Of a DNA stretch of 64,000 nucleotides, positions 10,054 through 19,853 are shown one piece after another. The notes below the pieces were generated by a model. That model worked only from the letters and a program-made list of their open reading frames with translations. It did not search any database and was not told the DNA's origin. Position 1 is the first letter of the stretch. Every line of letters starts with the position of its first letter. Origin of the DNA: Rhodococcus sp. (in: high G+C Gram-positive bacteria) (GTDB lineage Bacteria > Actinomycetota > Actinomycetes > Mycobacteriales > Mycobacteriaceae); assembly GCF_023264675.1 (NCBI RefSeq), contig NZ_JAHFVG010000018.1, forward strand, positions 41,254-105,253, written 5' to 3'. Both the position numbers and the translations under genes were made by a program.

Positions 10054-11187
10054 TTAACCCACCCTCTCCACAATCATTGCCGCGCCCTGGCCGCCGCCAA
10101 CACACATCGTCTCGATCCCGTAGCGACCGCCGACGGTCTCCAACCCGTTGATCAGGGTCGCCATCATCCGAACCCCGGTAGCGCCGATCGGGTGTCCCAG
10201 CGCAATAGCTCCGCCGTGCGGGTTCAATTTCGACCCGTGGGGATCGATCCCCAACTCACCGGCAACCGCCAGTACCTGAGCGGCAAACGCCTCGTTGAGC
10301 TCGACCACGTCGACGTCGTCGATAGTCAGCTCAGCCTTCTTCAGCGCCTTTCGAACTGCTTCCACCGGTCCGACGCCCATGATCGCGGGGTCGAGTCCGG
10401 TCACCGCGGACGCAACGACGCGAGCTCGAGCCGTGATGCCGAGCTCCTTCGCCTTCTTGTCACTCATGACCACGACGGCCGCAGCCGCATCGTTGACCGG
10501 GCAGGCGTTGCCTGCCGTGACCCGACCGTCCTCGCGGACAATCGGCTTGAGCTGCGAAAGCTTGTCGATAGTCGACCCCGCTCGCGGGCACTCGTCGGTC
10601 GCGAACACCGTTCCGTCACTCGTCGTGTACGCGCTGATCTCACGGTCGAAGAAGCCGGAAGCCTGAGCGGCCACAGCTCTCTCCTGAGACTGCTGCGCAT
10701 ACGCGTCCATCGCGTCGCGCGAGATGTTCCAACGCTCGGCGACGTTCTCGGCCGTCTCGGCCATCGACCAGTAGTAGTGATCACGCTGCAGCGCCGGGTG
10801 GAAGATCTGGGGATCGGTGGTGGTCGACGTCGACTCGACGCCGGCAGCGATGACGACGTCTGCTTCACCCGAGCGGATTGCCTGGGCAGCCAGTCGAATG
10901 GCATCGAGCCCCGAGGCGCACAGCCGCTGGACCGTGATCCCGGGAACTTCCGTCATTCCGGCCAGGAACGCGACACGTCGGCCGATGCAGTCACCCTGCA
11001 TGCCGGCAACCACACCAGCGCCGACGATGACGTCGTCGACCTCCGACGGATCAAGGCCGGGTACCGCCGCCAAAGCCTCCTTGACAGCGAACGTAGCCAG
11101 ATCCTCGGGCCGCTCGTCGACGAGCGACCCGCGGAACGAACGCCCGACGGCTGTGCGCGCGGCGGAGACGATCAATGCTTCGGTCAC
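10054..11187 (-). CDS. Acetyl-CoA acetyltransferase/thiolase
   Basis: RLCASGLDAI, NPHGGAIALGHPIGATG, CVGGGQGAA active-site motifs. Confidence 0.95.
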   Translation of the reverse strand: MTEALIVSAARTAVGRSFRGSLVDERPEDLATFAVKEALAAVPGLDPSEVDDVIVGAGVVAGMQGDCIGRRVAFLAGMTEVPGITVQRLCASGLDAIRLAAQAIRSGEADVVIAAGVESTSTTTDPQIFHPALQRDHYYWSMAETAENVAERWNISRDAMDAYAQQSQERAVAAQASGFFDREISAYTTSDGTVFATDECPRAGSTIDKLSQLKPIVREDGRVTAGNACPVNDAAAAVVVMSDKKAKELGITARARVVASAVTGLDPAIMGVGPVEAVRKALKKAELTIDDVDVVELNEAFAAQVLAVAGELGIDPHGSKLNPHGGAIALGHPIGATGVRMMATLINGLETVGGRYGIETMCVGGGQGAAMIVERVG

Positions 11188-12365
11188 TAGGAGTCCTCGC
11201 GTCCGAACAGGCTGCGAGCGATGACCAAGCGGTTGATATCGCTTGTGCCCTCGTAGATCTCCTCGAGCTTGGCCTGGCGGAACCAGCGCTCGGCCGGATA
11301 CTCACGGGAGTAGCCGTAGCTGCCCATGGTCTGGATGCAGGCCCAGGTGGCGAACATCGCAGCCTCGGATGCGGCAACCTTGGCCATGGCCGCTTCTGCC
11401 GAGAAGGGCTTGCCGGCATCACACAGCGACGCAGCGTAGTAGGACAGCTGACGCGCCTGCTCGAGCTTCATCTTGGCGTCGACGATTCGGAACGACACGG
11501 CCTGGTAGCTGTGGATGGCCTTGCCCCAGGTCTTACGCTGCTTCGCATAGTCGATGGCATATTCGACGGCCGCGCGAGCAATACCGAGTCCGCTCGCGGC
11601 AACCATCAGACGGCTCTTGTCGAACACCGTCATCAGTCCGCGGAAAGCAGCACCTTCGTCACCGAGTCTCCGGTCTTCCGGGACGAAGCAATCCTTGAAC
11701 ACGAGCTCTGCCGCCGGGATCGAGTTCTGACCCATCTTGGCGATCGGCTTGCCCTGGGTGAAGCCCTCGTCACCCTTCTCGAGGACGAATGCCGTGATCC
11801 CGCGTGAACGGGTGCCGGGTGCCGTCGTGGCGAACACGCTGTACAGGTCGGCCTGCGGTGCGTTGGTGATCCACATCTTCTGGCCGTTGAGGACGTAACC
11901 ACCGTCTACTCGCTTCGCCGTGGTGCGCATCGCGCCGGCATCGGACCCAGCTTCCGGTTCGGTAGCCGCAGTCGCGCCCAGGGCCGGGTCGTCCGTGCAC
12001 ACCCGAGGAATCCAGCGCTGCTTCTGCTCTTCGTTTCCGAGGTGCAGAACCGGCTTGGAGAAGAAGCTTCCGCAGCGGAAGGTGCCCTTCAGGCCGACAT
12101 CGCCCCAACAGAGCTCTTCCTCGACCCGGACGACGGTGCGCATCGAGGTGACACCGCCGCCGCCGTACTCCTCCGGCAGGTCGTACGCTGCCAAGCCGAT
12201 CCGAGCTGCTTGACGGACGATCTCGTGCGGGTACTCGTCGGACTCCTCGTACTTGGCCGCATTGGGGCGAAGTATTTTGGCCGCGAAGTCGTGTGCGAGA
12301 TCGACCAGGTCATCCTCCTCCTGGCTCTGACCGAGCATGGGAGTTTGGGTGCCGGCAATAGTCAT
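11187..12365 (-). CDS. Acyl-CoA dehydrogenase
   Basis: ATEPEAGSDAGAMRTTA, NGQKMWITNA, YEGTSDINRLVIAR. Confidence 0.95.
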   Translation of the reverse strand: MTIAGTQTPMLGQSQEEDDLVDLAHDFAAKILRPNAAKYEESDEYPHEIVRQAARIGLAAYDLPEEYGGGGVTSMRTVVRVEEELCWGDVGLKGTFRCGSFFSKPVLHLGNEEQKQRWIPRVCTDDPALGATAATEPEAGSDAGAMRTTAKRVDGGYVLNGQKMWITNAPQADLYSVFATTAPGTRSRGITAFVLEKGDEGFTQGKPIAKMGQNSIPAAELVFKDCFVPEDRRLGDEGAAFRGLMTVFDKSRLMVAASGLGIARAAVEYAIDYAKQRKTWGKAIHSYQAVSFRIVDAKMKLEQARQLSYYAASLCDAGKPFSAEAAMAKVAASEAAMFATWACIQTMGSYGYSREYPAERWFRQAKLEEIYEGTSDINRLVIARSLFGREDS

Positions 12366-12450
12366 CGACTTTCCTTTTCATCAGTAGTAAGTCCGGGCCG
12401 ACGGCAGGTTGGTTGCAGTGCCGGGACGGTGAAAACGTTGATCGTTCGGA

Positions 12451-13719
12451 TCAGGCGAAGCGCACCTGAAGTTCGCCGACTTCCCGCTGGAGGGGCATGA
12501 TGACGCGCGGGGGATCTTCGGCCGCGAGCTTCATGTCGGGGAAACGGCTGGCCAAGATACGCAGCGCGATGATGGTCTGATGCCGTGCAAGGTGCTGTCC
12601 GGGGCAGACGTGCGGTCCGCCGCCGAAGCTGAGCGGCCGGATGTCCTTACGGGTGATGTCGAAGGTCTCGGGGTCCTCGTACCGCAGCGGATCGTGATTG
12701 GCCGCTGCATACAACGGAATCATGATGCTGCCGGCAGGAATGGTGAACCCACCGAGTTCGACGTCTTCGACAGCCAGTCGACTGGGCGGGTTCGAGAGCA
12801 CTGCGGTGTCGAAGCGCAGTGTCTCCTCGACGGCGCCCTTTGCATGAGTTTCCGGGTCGCTCACCAGAAGGTCCCACTGATCGCGGTGCTGCATGAGAGT
12901 GAGGATCGCGTTGGAAATCAGCGCGGCGCTGGTATGGAACGCTCCGCCGAACATGAAGATCGTGTTCGCGACGATGTCGTCGTCGGTGAGCGGTGCTCCC
13001 TCGGCCTGCGCCTGGAGCACCTGGGTGACCATGGTGTCGCCAGGGCTCGACGGGTTCGCGCGAACCTTCTCGATCTGTTCGGTGATGACCGGGTTGAGGC
13101 TCAGAATTGCCTCATCGGCCTCGACGAGCATCTCTTCGGTGATGCTGGTGCGAAACGTATGGCCCACAGGAGCAAATGCTCGGAGCCATGCCGGATCACC
13201 CTCGGGTGACGGGAAACCCAGCACCCGGCTGATCAGCTTCAGCGTCAACGCGTTGCTGAAATTCTTGACCATGTCGGTCTGGCCCTGTGCCTCGGCCGCG
13301 TCGAGGAGTTCGTTGACGTAGCCCTCGATTTCGTCACTGAGCTTCTTCACCGCAGTCGGGGTGATCGACTTCGTCAGTACGGCACGCTTCTTCATGTACG
13401 TCGGCGGGTTCGCGTGGCTGAACTGGCTGATCCGGTGCTTGATGATCGGACGCGAGTAGTCGACATCGCCATCGTGCTGACGCTTCATGAGGTCATCGAA
13501 ATCGCGGGTGAAGCGGGGATCACGGAGAGCCTCCGTGAGCACGTCGTACCCGGAAACAACCCAGTCACCGGTGGTGGAAACCCGGTGCACCGGCGAAATC
13601 TCACGAAGCCGGTTGTAGAGCGGGTACGGGTCGTCCGGCGGATCCGACAGCAGCAGCCGCGCAATCTCGTCCGCTTCTTGGTAAAGCGGTGTCTGTTCGA
13701 ACTCGGTGGCTGAACTCAT
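12451..13719 (-). CDS. Cytochrome P450 (tandem copy 1)
   Basis: EETLR (ExxR), heme loop FGGGPHVCPGQHLAR; start at MSSATEFEQTPL. Confidence 0.95.
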   Translation of the reverse strand: MSSATEFEQTPLYQEADEIARLLLSDPPDDPYPLYNRLREISPVHRVSTTGDWVVSGYDVLTEALRDPRFTRDFDDLMKRQHDGDVDYSRPIIKHRISQFSHANPPTYMKKRAVLTKSITPTAVKKLSDEIEGYVNELLDAAEAQGQTDMVKNFSNALTLKLISRVLGFPSPEGDPAWLRAFAPVGHTFRTSITEEMLVEADEAILSLNPVITEQIEKVRANPSSPGDTMVTQVLQAQAEGAPLTDDDIVANTIFMFGGAFHTSAALISNAILTLMQHRDQWDLLVSDPETHAKGAVEETLRFDTAVLSNPPSRLAVEDVELGGFTIPAGSIMIPLYAAANHDPLRYEDPETFDITRKDIRPLSFGGGPHVCPGQHLARHQTIIALRILASRFPDMKLAAEDPPRVIMPLQREVGELQVRFA

Positions 13720-13760
13720 GTCTGCGTTCCTCTCCTGGAAACTTTTCGGTCGCGGTCGGA

Positions 13761-15023
13761 TCAAGCGAGCTGGACGTGCAATGCACCCGAACCGCGTTGC
13801 TGCGCTGTCGTCCTGCGTTCCGGATTGCTGTCGACGAGCCTTGCGTTGGGATACCTGGTGGCCAGAATGCGCACCGCGATCTCGGCCTGTGAGCGAGCAA
13901 GATGCTGACCCGGGCACACGTGGGGTCCGCCACCGAAACTCAAGGACGGCAACCCTTTACGGGTGATGTCGAACGTATCCGGATTGTCGAAGACTTTCGG
14001 ATCGCGATTGCCTGCCGCAAACAGTGGCACCACGACGTCACCGGCCGGTATGGTCACGCCGGCGATCTCGACGTCCTCGGTCGCGAGGCGGCTGGGGACA
14101 TTGACCGTCACCGAGGTGTCGTAGCGCAAGGACTCGTCGACTGCACCCTTCGCCAGCCCCTCCGGGTCCTTCGTCAACAGCGCCCACTGATCCGGGTTCT
14201 GTAGGAGACACACGATCGTGTTGGAGATCAGGTCCGCAGTGGTGCCCACCGACGCCCCGAACAGAAGGATGGCGTTGGAAATGATCTCCTCGTCCGGCAG
14301 CGGCGCGCCGTCGTACTCGGCTGCAATCAACTTCGAGATGAGATTGTCGCCGGGGTTCTCCCGCATCTTGGCGAGCTGGTCACCCATGAGATCGTTCAGC
14401 TTCAGAATCGCGGCGTCGGCCTCTTCGAGGATCTCATCGGTCACGATCGGCTGAAAACTGTCGCCGAACGCGCGGAACCATTCCAGGAACTGAGCGGCAC
14501 CACCTTCGGGAGGCGGAAACCCAAGAATCCCGCAGATGAGCGTCAGTGTCATCCCGTAGCTGAACTCGGCCACCATCTCGATCTGCCCGCGTTCCGCGCC
14601 GGCATCGAGCAATTCGTTGGCACTCTGCTCCAACTGCGGTCGAAGTTTCCCAACCGCGGCGGGAGTCAGGAACTTCCCGTATACCGAGCGCTTTCGCATG
14701 TACTCGGGCGGGTTGATCTGCGAGAAGTTCCAGCGCCGGTTGGTAATGAGTGGCCGATCGAGATCGACGTCTTCCCCGAACTGCCGGCGCGCCATATCGC
14801 GCCAGTCACGAATGAACCGCGGATCCCGAAGTGCGACAGCAATATCCTCGTACCGAGCCAACGTCCAGACGCCACCCGGGCGACGGTAGATCGGAGCGAT
14901 CTCGCGCACTCGAGCGAAGAGCGGGTAAGGGTCTTCTGGCGGGAACGTGAGCAACTGCTCGAGGAGCCTGTCTGCCTCACCAGCATTCGGCAGCGTTTCC
15001 TCGATGATGTCAGTTGGGCCCAT
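13761..15023 (-). CDS. Cytochrome P450 (tandem copy 2)
   Basis: DESLR (ExxR), heme loop FGGGPHVCPGQHLAR; clearly paralogous to the neighbouring P450. Confidence 0.95.
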   Translation of the reverse strand: MGPTDIIEETLPNAGEADRLLEQLLTFPPEDPYPLFARVREIAPIYRRPGGVWTLARYEDIAVALRDPRFIRDWRDMARRQFGEDVDLDRPLITNRRWNFSQINPPEYMRKRSVYGKFLTPAAVGKLRPQLEQSANELLDAGAERGQIEMVAEFSYGMTLTLICGILGFPPPEGGAAQFLEWFRAFGDSFQPIVTDEILEEADAAILKLNDLMGDQLAKMRENPGDNLISKLIAAEYDGAPLPDEEIISNAILLFGASVGTTADLISNTIVCLLQNPDQWALLTKDPEGLAKGAVDESLRYDTSVTVNVPSRLATEDVEIAGVTIPAGDVVVPLFAAGNRDPKVFDNPDTFDITRKGLPSLSFGGGPHVCPGQHLARSQAEIAVRILATRYPNARLVDSNPERRTTAQQRGSGALHVQLA

Positions 15024-15074
15024 GGCAAATCTCCTCGCGGGTGCCTCGAAGTGGTAACTGGTGTGAACGTTAGA

Positions 15075-15092
15075 TGTGACAGCGCTCTCACA
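15075..15092. promoter_or_regulatory. Candidate operator upstream of the P450 operon
   Basis: Near-perfect 18-bp palindrome TGTGACAGC/GCTCTCACA (one mismatch pair), 52 bp upstream of the P450 start codon. Confidence 0.4.
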
Positions 15093-15319
15093 GGATTGTG
15101 TGATGTCTCGAGTGGACGTGCAGTTCTGTACATGCGACGAACAGAGGCGCCATGGGATGGTCCGACCCGCTGACAGCCGCCGCCGCCGCGAGGACCACTG
15201 GCTTCGATTCGGCCAAATCTAGCCGGCCCAATGGATCACCGCGAAAGTTGTTCACTCGTTACCGAAGTGGCCAGTTTCGCTGGCTCGATCACGCACACTG
15301 GAGAGGCAGCAGTGCAATC

Positions 15320-15808
15320 TCAGGCGGAAGCTGTATCTGCAATCCCAGAACGAAGAAGTGCAGCAAAACGATCGGGGATCCGTCGCGATCTCCCGGACTG
15401 GAGATCGTAATTGACGTAGGTGGTCGTCACAGTGGCAATCTGCTCGTTGTCGGACTCCCGGTTGATCCGGATTATCGCCTCGAAACTGCTCTTTCCAACG
15501 CGTGTCGGTTCCACACTGACCCTGAGCCTGTCCTCGTAGCGAGCAGACGCCAGAAAGTTGATCGTGGTGACCACCAAGGCCGGGTCGAACTCGTGGTCGA
15601 CGAAATGCGAGTACGGCATTCCGAAGAGTTCAGCGAGATAGTCACTGAAACCAGCATCAGCGATCTCGAGGTATCGAGAGTGATAGACGTGGCTTTGCGG
15701 ATCAACCTCGTGGTACCGAACGACGTGGATGTACTCCTGCACCTGAACAGGCCCTTCCTCTCGGCTTCGGGGCAGCGCTGGCCTCATCCGGCGAACGCTG
15801 CCCCGCAA
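15320..15808 (-). CDS. Acyl-CoA thioesterase (4HBT hot-dog family)
   Basis: VRYHEVDPQSHVYHSRYLEIADAGFSDYL. Confidence 0.87.
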   Translation of the reverse strand: MRGSVRRMRPALPRSREEGPVQVQEYIHVVRYHEVDPQSHVYHSRYLEIADAGFSDYLAELFGMPYSHFVDHEFDPALVVTTINFLASARYEDRLRVSVEPTRVGKSSFEAIIRINRESDNEQIATVTTTYVNYDLQSGRSRRIPDRFAALLRSGIADTASA

Positions 15809-15832
15809 ACGCTTGGTCCAGTGAGCGACAGG

Positions 15833-16753
15833 TCAGTGTGCCATCTCGATCAGCAAGTCTCGATACAGATCGGGGCGGGCGTGGCGCATGCCGATACTGT
15901 CGGAATCGACGCGGCTCCGACGGCCCTTGTCGATATCGAGCGTCGCGACGACAACGGCTTCGTTCGTGGAGTCAGCGGATGCGATCACACCGCTGTTGAC
16001 CCCGAAACTGCGGTCTACCGGCACTGTGATTCGTGCGTATCCCTTGCCGAACAAGGCGGCGCCGCGGGGGATGTCCGATGTGCCGATCATCGGAGACTGC
16101 ACCACGAAGACCTGCTGCTCCACCGAGCGTGCCAGACACGAAGACGCGACGCGCGTGGCTCCACGGCTGTTCCAGGTCAAACTCGGGCACAGGACAACGT
16201 CCGCGCCCGCGACGACCAAAGCTCGCGTGACCTCGGCAAATTCGATGTCGGCACACGTCTGGATGGCGACCTTGATCCCGCGTACGTCGAAGAGTGCAAC
16301 CCGGTCGCCCGGGGTAGTTCCGAGATCGACCTCCGGCCATGTCAAATGGAGCTTGTCCTGGAAGTCCAGTCGACCGTCCGGATGTGCGAGAAACGCTGTG
16401 TTCCTGTACGTCCCGTCCTCGGCCTGCCGCCAGTGGCTGCCTCCGGCCAACCACACGCCGTGTTCAGCAGCCAGCGAAGTGAAGATCGCCGTCACTTGTT
16501 CCGTCACCGCGGGGAAGATGTCGCGATATGCCTGACTCATGTCCGCAGCGGTGAGTTCGTCCACGTCCCGATGAGTCGCCAGAAGACCCGAGGTCGACAA
16601 CTCCGGCAGTAGGACAAGCTCAGCGCCTTGCGCCACTGCTTGACGCACGATGTCGGCTAAGTGCGCTTTGAAGTCGTCGACGGTGGACTCACGGCGCATC
16701 TCCATTTGCACGGCAGCGACTGTGATGGAGTCAGGACTCTTGGGTGCATTCAT
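15833..16753 (-). CDS. Carbon-nitrogen hydrolase (nitrilase superfamily)
   Basis: Catalytic triad context LLPELSTSG (Glu), DKLHL (Lys), IQTCADIEFAEV (Cys). Confidence 0.92.
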   Translation of the reverse strand: MNAPKSPDSITVAAVQMEMRRESTVDDFKAHLADIVRQAVAQGAELVLLPELSTSGLLATHRDVDELTAADMSQAYRDIFPAVTEQVTAIFTSLAAEHGVWLAGGSHWRQAEDGTYRNTAFLAHPDGRLDFQDKLHLTWPEVDLGTTPGDRVALFDVRGIKVAIQTCADIEFAEVTRALVVAGADVVLCPSLTWNSRGATRVASSCLARSVEQQVFVVQSPMIGTSDIPRGAALFGKGYARITVPVDRSFGVNSGVIASADSTNEAVVVATLDIDKGRRSRVDSDSIGMRHARPDLYRDLLIEMAH

Positions 16754-16807
16754 CGCGGATCAAATCTTTCTGAAGTAGAGAATGGACTTACGTTTCGACC
16801 GGCAGGA

Positions 16808-17629
16808 TCATTGACCATCCAATCGATCCAATCGACCTCTGAGCGTGCCGAATTCGCACCCCTGATCCTTCGCATGCTGTATGAAGCGATCCAGCATCAG
16901 TACTCGCGGACCACGCCCGATGACCTGGGGATGCATCGTCAGGGTGAAGGTGCCGGACGGTTCGTAGGCCACCATGTAGTCGAGTTCGTCCTGCCATATC
17001 CGACCGACGACCCTGGGGTCGGCTCCCCCGGGGTACCCCGGGGGCTGGACCAGAAAGTAGGGCACGTCATCGAGCTCCCAGGCAACCGGGAACTCCCAGA
17101 TCGAACCGATCTCGCCGCGAATCCACTCTCCGTCCTCGACCCTGTCACCGGTACGAGCGCGATACGGTTGAAAGTCCGAGGCGAATTGGCTGCTGTCATA
17201 GCGAATTCCAAGTGCCGCGAGATTTTCGATCGTAGAGAACGACAAATCCCACGCCGGCGCCCGGAACCCGACGGGCATCTCTCCGGACACCTTCACGAGC
17301 CGATCGATGCCTCGTTCGAGGATGCGACGCTCGTTCTCGCGGCTCTCGCCACCCAGCTTGTCGTGGGTGTCGCCATGGGTGCCGAGTTCGTGGCCGTGGT
17401 CCTGAATCATCCGCACACTGTCCGGGTAGAGCTCTGCAACCATTCCGGGGATGAAAAATGTTGCTTCGATCGAGTGGCGGGCCAGCAACTTCAAGATCCG
17501 GGGCAACCCGACCTCGGGTCCATACTCACCCCGGGATATTGCGGACGGGGTCGACGGCCTACGCGAGCTTATCCACAGAGACACAGCATCCAAATCGAAC
17601 GTGAGACAGACAGTCCCGGGCATCGGCAC
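16808..17629 (-). CDS. Polysaccharide deacetylase/NodB-fold hydrolase (PuuE or imidase-like subgroup)
   Basis: CLTFDLDAVS, HGHELGTHGDTHD, GFRAPAWD, FPVAWELDDVPYF. Confidence 0.88.
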   Translation of the reverse strand: MPMPGTVCLTFDLDAVSLWISSRRPSTPSAISRGEYGPEVGLPRILKLLARHSIEATFFIPGMVAELYPDSVRMIQDHGHELGTHGDTHDKLGGESRENERRILERGIDRLVKVSGEMPVGFRAPAWDLSFSTIENLAALGIRYDSSQFASDFQPYRARTGDRVEDGEWIRGEIGSIWEFPVAWELDDVPYFLVQPPGYPGGADPRVVGRIWQDELDYMVAYEPSGTFTLTMHPQVIGRGPRVLMLDRFIQHAKDQGCEFGTLRGRLDRLDGQ

Positions 17630-17955
17630 CTACTCCAAGTAGTCGGATATCAGCGACTCTAGAGACCAACCCACGTGGTTACATCGTTCGATTGCCAAAG
17701 TTTCAGCGCCGGTTTGGGCACGTCACAACCGCTCGGACATTGATCGGCCGACCGCCGTAGACACGTCACCCCGATGGCCCGGTTCCACTTGGTGTTTCCT
17801 AGCGCGCTGAAAGCAGCGCAGTCGATTCGGCCTGACCTCGGCGCACCGCGGATCCGTACGCATCGACGAACATGTAGTACGAGACTGGAGCACAGCGAAG
17901 CATTACTCGTAGGCCGGAGGCTCCGGTGCGTCCAGCCATCTGTTTCAATACCGCC

Positions 17956-18198
17956 ATGAACAAGTCGGTATATGTCACAGCAAGATCCATCAGCGTTGGT
18001 GACATCGTCCAGGTTCGACGGCCGAGCGGTGATGTAGCCGGCGGCACTCTGGTCGAGGATTTTGCCGATTACGTGCTCGCCGGTAGTGCGTTAGGCCGGG
18101 ACTGGGCAGTGCCGCGCCGCTGGGCCATCGCATTGGATGAGGGGACGCTGGTCTTCGTCGATGACTCCGACATCATCGAACACAATCAAAAGCCATGA
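17956..18198 (+). CDS. Hypothetical protein
   Basis: MNKSVYVTARSISVGDIVQVRRPSGDVAGG... compact ORF with plausible composition; start at ATG 17956. Confidence 0.55.
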   Translation: MNKSVYVTARSISVGDIVQVRRPSGDVAGGTLVEDFADYVLAGSALGRDWAVPRRWAIALDEGTLVFVDDSDIIEHNQKP

Positions 18199-18601
18199 GC
18201 CTCGCGTCGACCAGCAGCGTTCGAATTCTGCGGTGATGGGGGCCGCGTACTCGCGGGAAGATGCATAGGGCCCAAAAGAATTCACGGCGAAATGGCGATT
18301 CCATTCCTCCGGTTACGTCTCGTCGACAATATCGACATCGGATCCTGAATCTTCGATTCACGCTCCGCAGCCGGCCGAGGGCTCACTGCTGTCGATGGGT
18401 CGCGCAGCTGCCGATTCGGGAGCGTGCCCGGCACCGCACTGTTGCGCTCCGATTGCAGTGCCAATCTTTGATCGCCCGAACTGCCGGTCATCCAATTGAC
18501 CATTCGGGTTGTACAACAATTCAGTTGGTCGGCTAGACTGCGTGCATGACGGAAGATCACTACGCCTGTTCGGCACCTGTCGCCGGCGCCAAGCAGACCC
18601 A

Positions 18602-19177
18602 GTGACGAGCAGTGAGAGCGGCATCCGGAACGCAGCACGGACTCGACGTCTGATCCTGGAGACTTCGGCGGAAGTGCTGGCCAATCGTGGTTCTGCCGCC
18701 ACCGTTGCGGATATCGCAACGGCAGCCGGAGTATCCAAGGGCGGAGTCCTCCACCACTTCGGTAGCAGAGACGCGCTTCTTTTGGCAGTCACCGAATACA
18801 CCCTCGACAGCTTTCGCGCGCGCGTTCTGACCGACGTCGATCTCAGCGAGAACTACCCGGGCAAAGTACTCCGAGCGTACATACGCGTGATTACGGCCGA
18901 CGATGAGCGAGACGGAGATCCATATCGGTCCGCAGCCTTGTGGAACAGCGTCCAGATGATCCCCGGGGTTTCGGAAATCTTACGGCGGGATTCGGCCGAG
19001 TGGACCGAACTCCTCGAGCGAGACGGGCTGAATTCAGACCGCGCCAGAATAATCAGACACGCCGCCGAAGGATTGGCCGAGGCGCGATACTACGAGCCCG
19101 GTTCGATTTCGGATGCTGTCCAGCGCGAGCGATGCGCACTACTCGATCTCACTCGCGCTAACGGGCCCCTAGCCTGA
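18602..19177 (+). CDS. TetR-family transcriptional regulator
   Basis: RNAARTRRLILETSAEVLANRGSAATVADIATAAGVSKGGVLHHFGSRDALL. Confidence 0.93.
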   Translation: MTSSESGIRNAARTRRLILETSAEVLANRGSAATVADIATAAGVSKGGVLHHFGSRDALLLAVTEYTLDSFRARVLTDVDLSENYPGKVLRAYIRVITADDERDGDPYRSAALWNSVQMIPGVSEILRRDSAEWTELLERDGLNSDRARIIRHAAEGLAEARYYEPGSISDAVQRERCALLDLTRANGPLA

Positions 19178-19307
19178 GCTTGATCCACACTCCGTCGAAC
19201 GCCACATCCCTCGCCCACCGGTTCGATACTCGACTTTCCGCACGTACAGGTCCGGGCCACCTACCCAGCGCGCCCAATGAAACAGCAGAATTCTCCTGAG
19301 GATCCAC

Positions 19308-19853
19308 ATGAGCTACAACGAAGACGAACAATTTCTGGCAACCGTGGCGAGCAGCGAAGGCTTACGCAACAACCTTGTCAACGAGCTCGAAAACCTCGGG
19401 ACCACAACGGTAATGTCGAACGTCGATTTGCCTTGGGGATATGCAATGACAGGTCTCGCATATCTTGCGTCGAATAAGGATCTTCTGATCGGGGACAAAG
19501 AAGAACACAAGAGCGCTGTGTGGGACCAGATCTGCGAATTGCTTCCGCGCCTGGCTCACCCGGCTCAAATGCTCATCGTGGTCGACTATCCAGGCACCAG
19601 GCCGACAACAAAACTGTGGCGCCTGGTCGATTGGATGTTGCGCGAGATCCACATCGACACTCAAAATCACCTCGGGATCGATGTGTCCATCAACTCGCTG
19701 CTCTTGCCGCCGACTGTCGACGAAAAGATCGTAGCCAAACGAATCGTCAACTATTTATCTCAGTCGGAGTGGGCAACAACCGGTGCGATCGTCGACTACC
19801 ACGACATAATCGCCCAATCCATCGGACGCGCTATCGGAGGAACGACGGCCTGA
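19308..19853 (+). CDS. Hypothetical protein, no recognised family
   Basis: 181 aa ORF starting MSYNEDEQFLATVASSEGLRNNL preceded by an AG-rich stretch (ctcctgaggatccac). Confidence 0.6.
   Translation: MSYNEDEQFLATVASSEGLRNNLVNELENLGTTTVMSNVDLPWGYAMTGLAYLASNKDLLIGDKEEHKSAVWDQICELLPRLAHPAQMLIVVDYPGTRPTTKLWRLVDWMLREIHIDTQNHLGIDVSINSLLLPPTVDEKIVAKRIVNYLSQSEWATTGAIVDYHDIIAQSIGRAIGGTTA

Noticed and set aside
9589-11190. 533-aa plus-strand ORF antisense to SDR/thiolase
   Set aside because: Antisense shadow; the minus strand encodes intact SDR and thiolase with active-site motifs.
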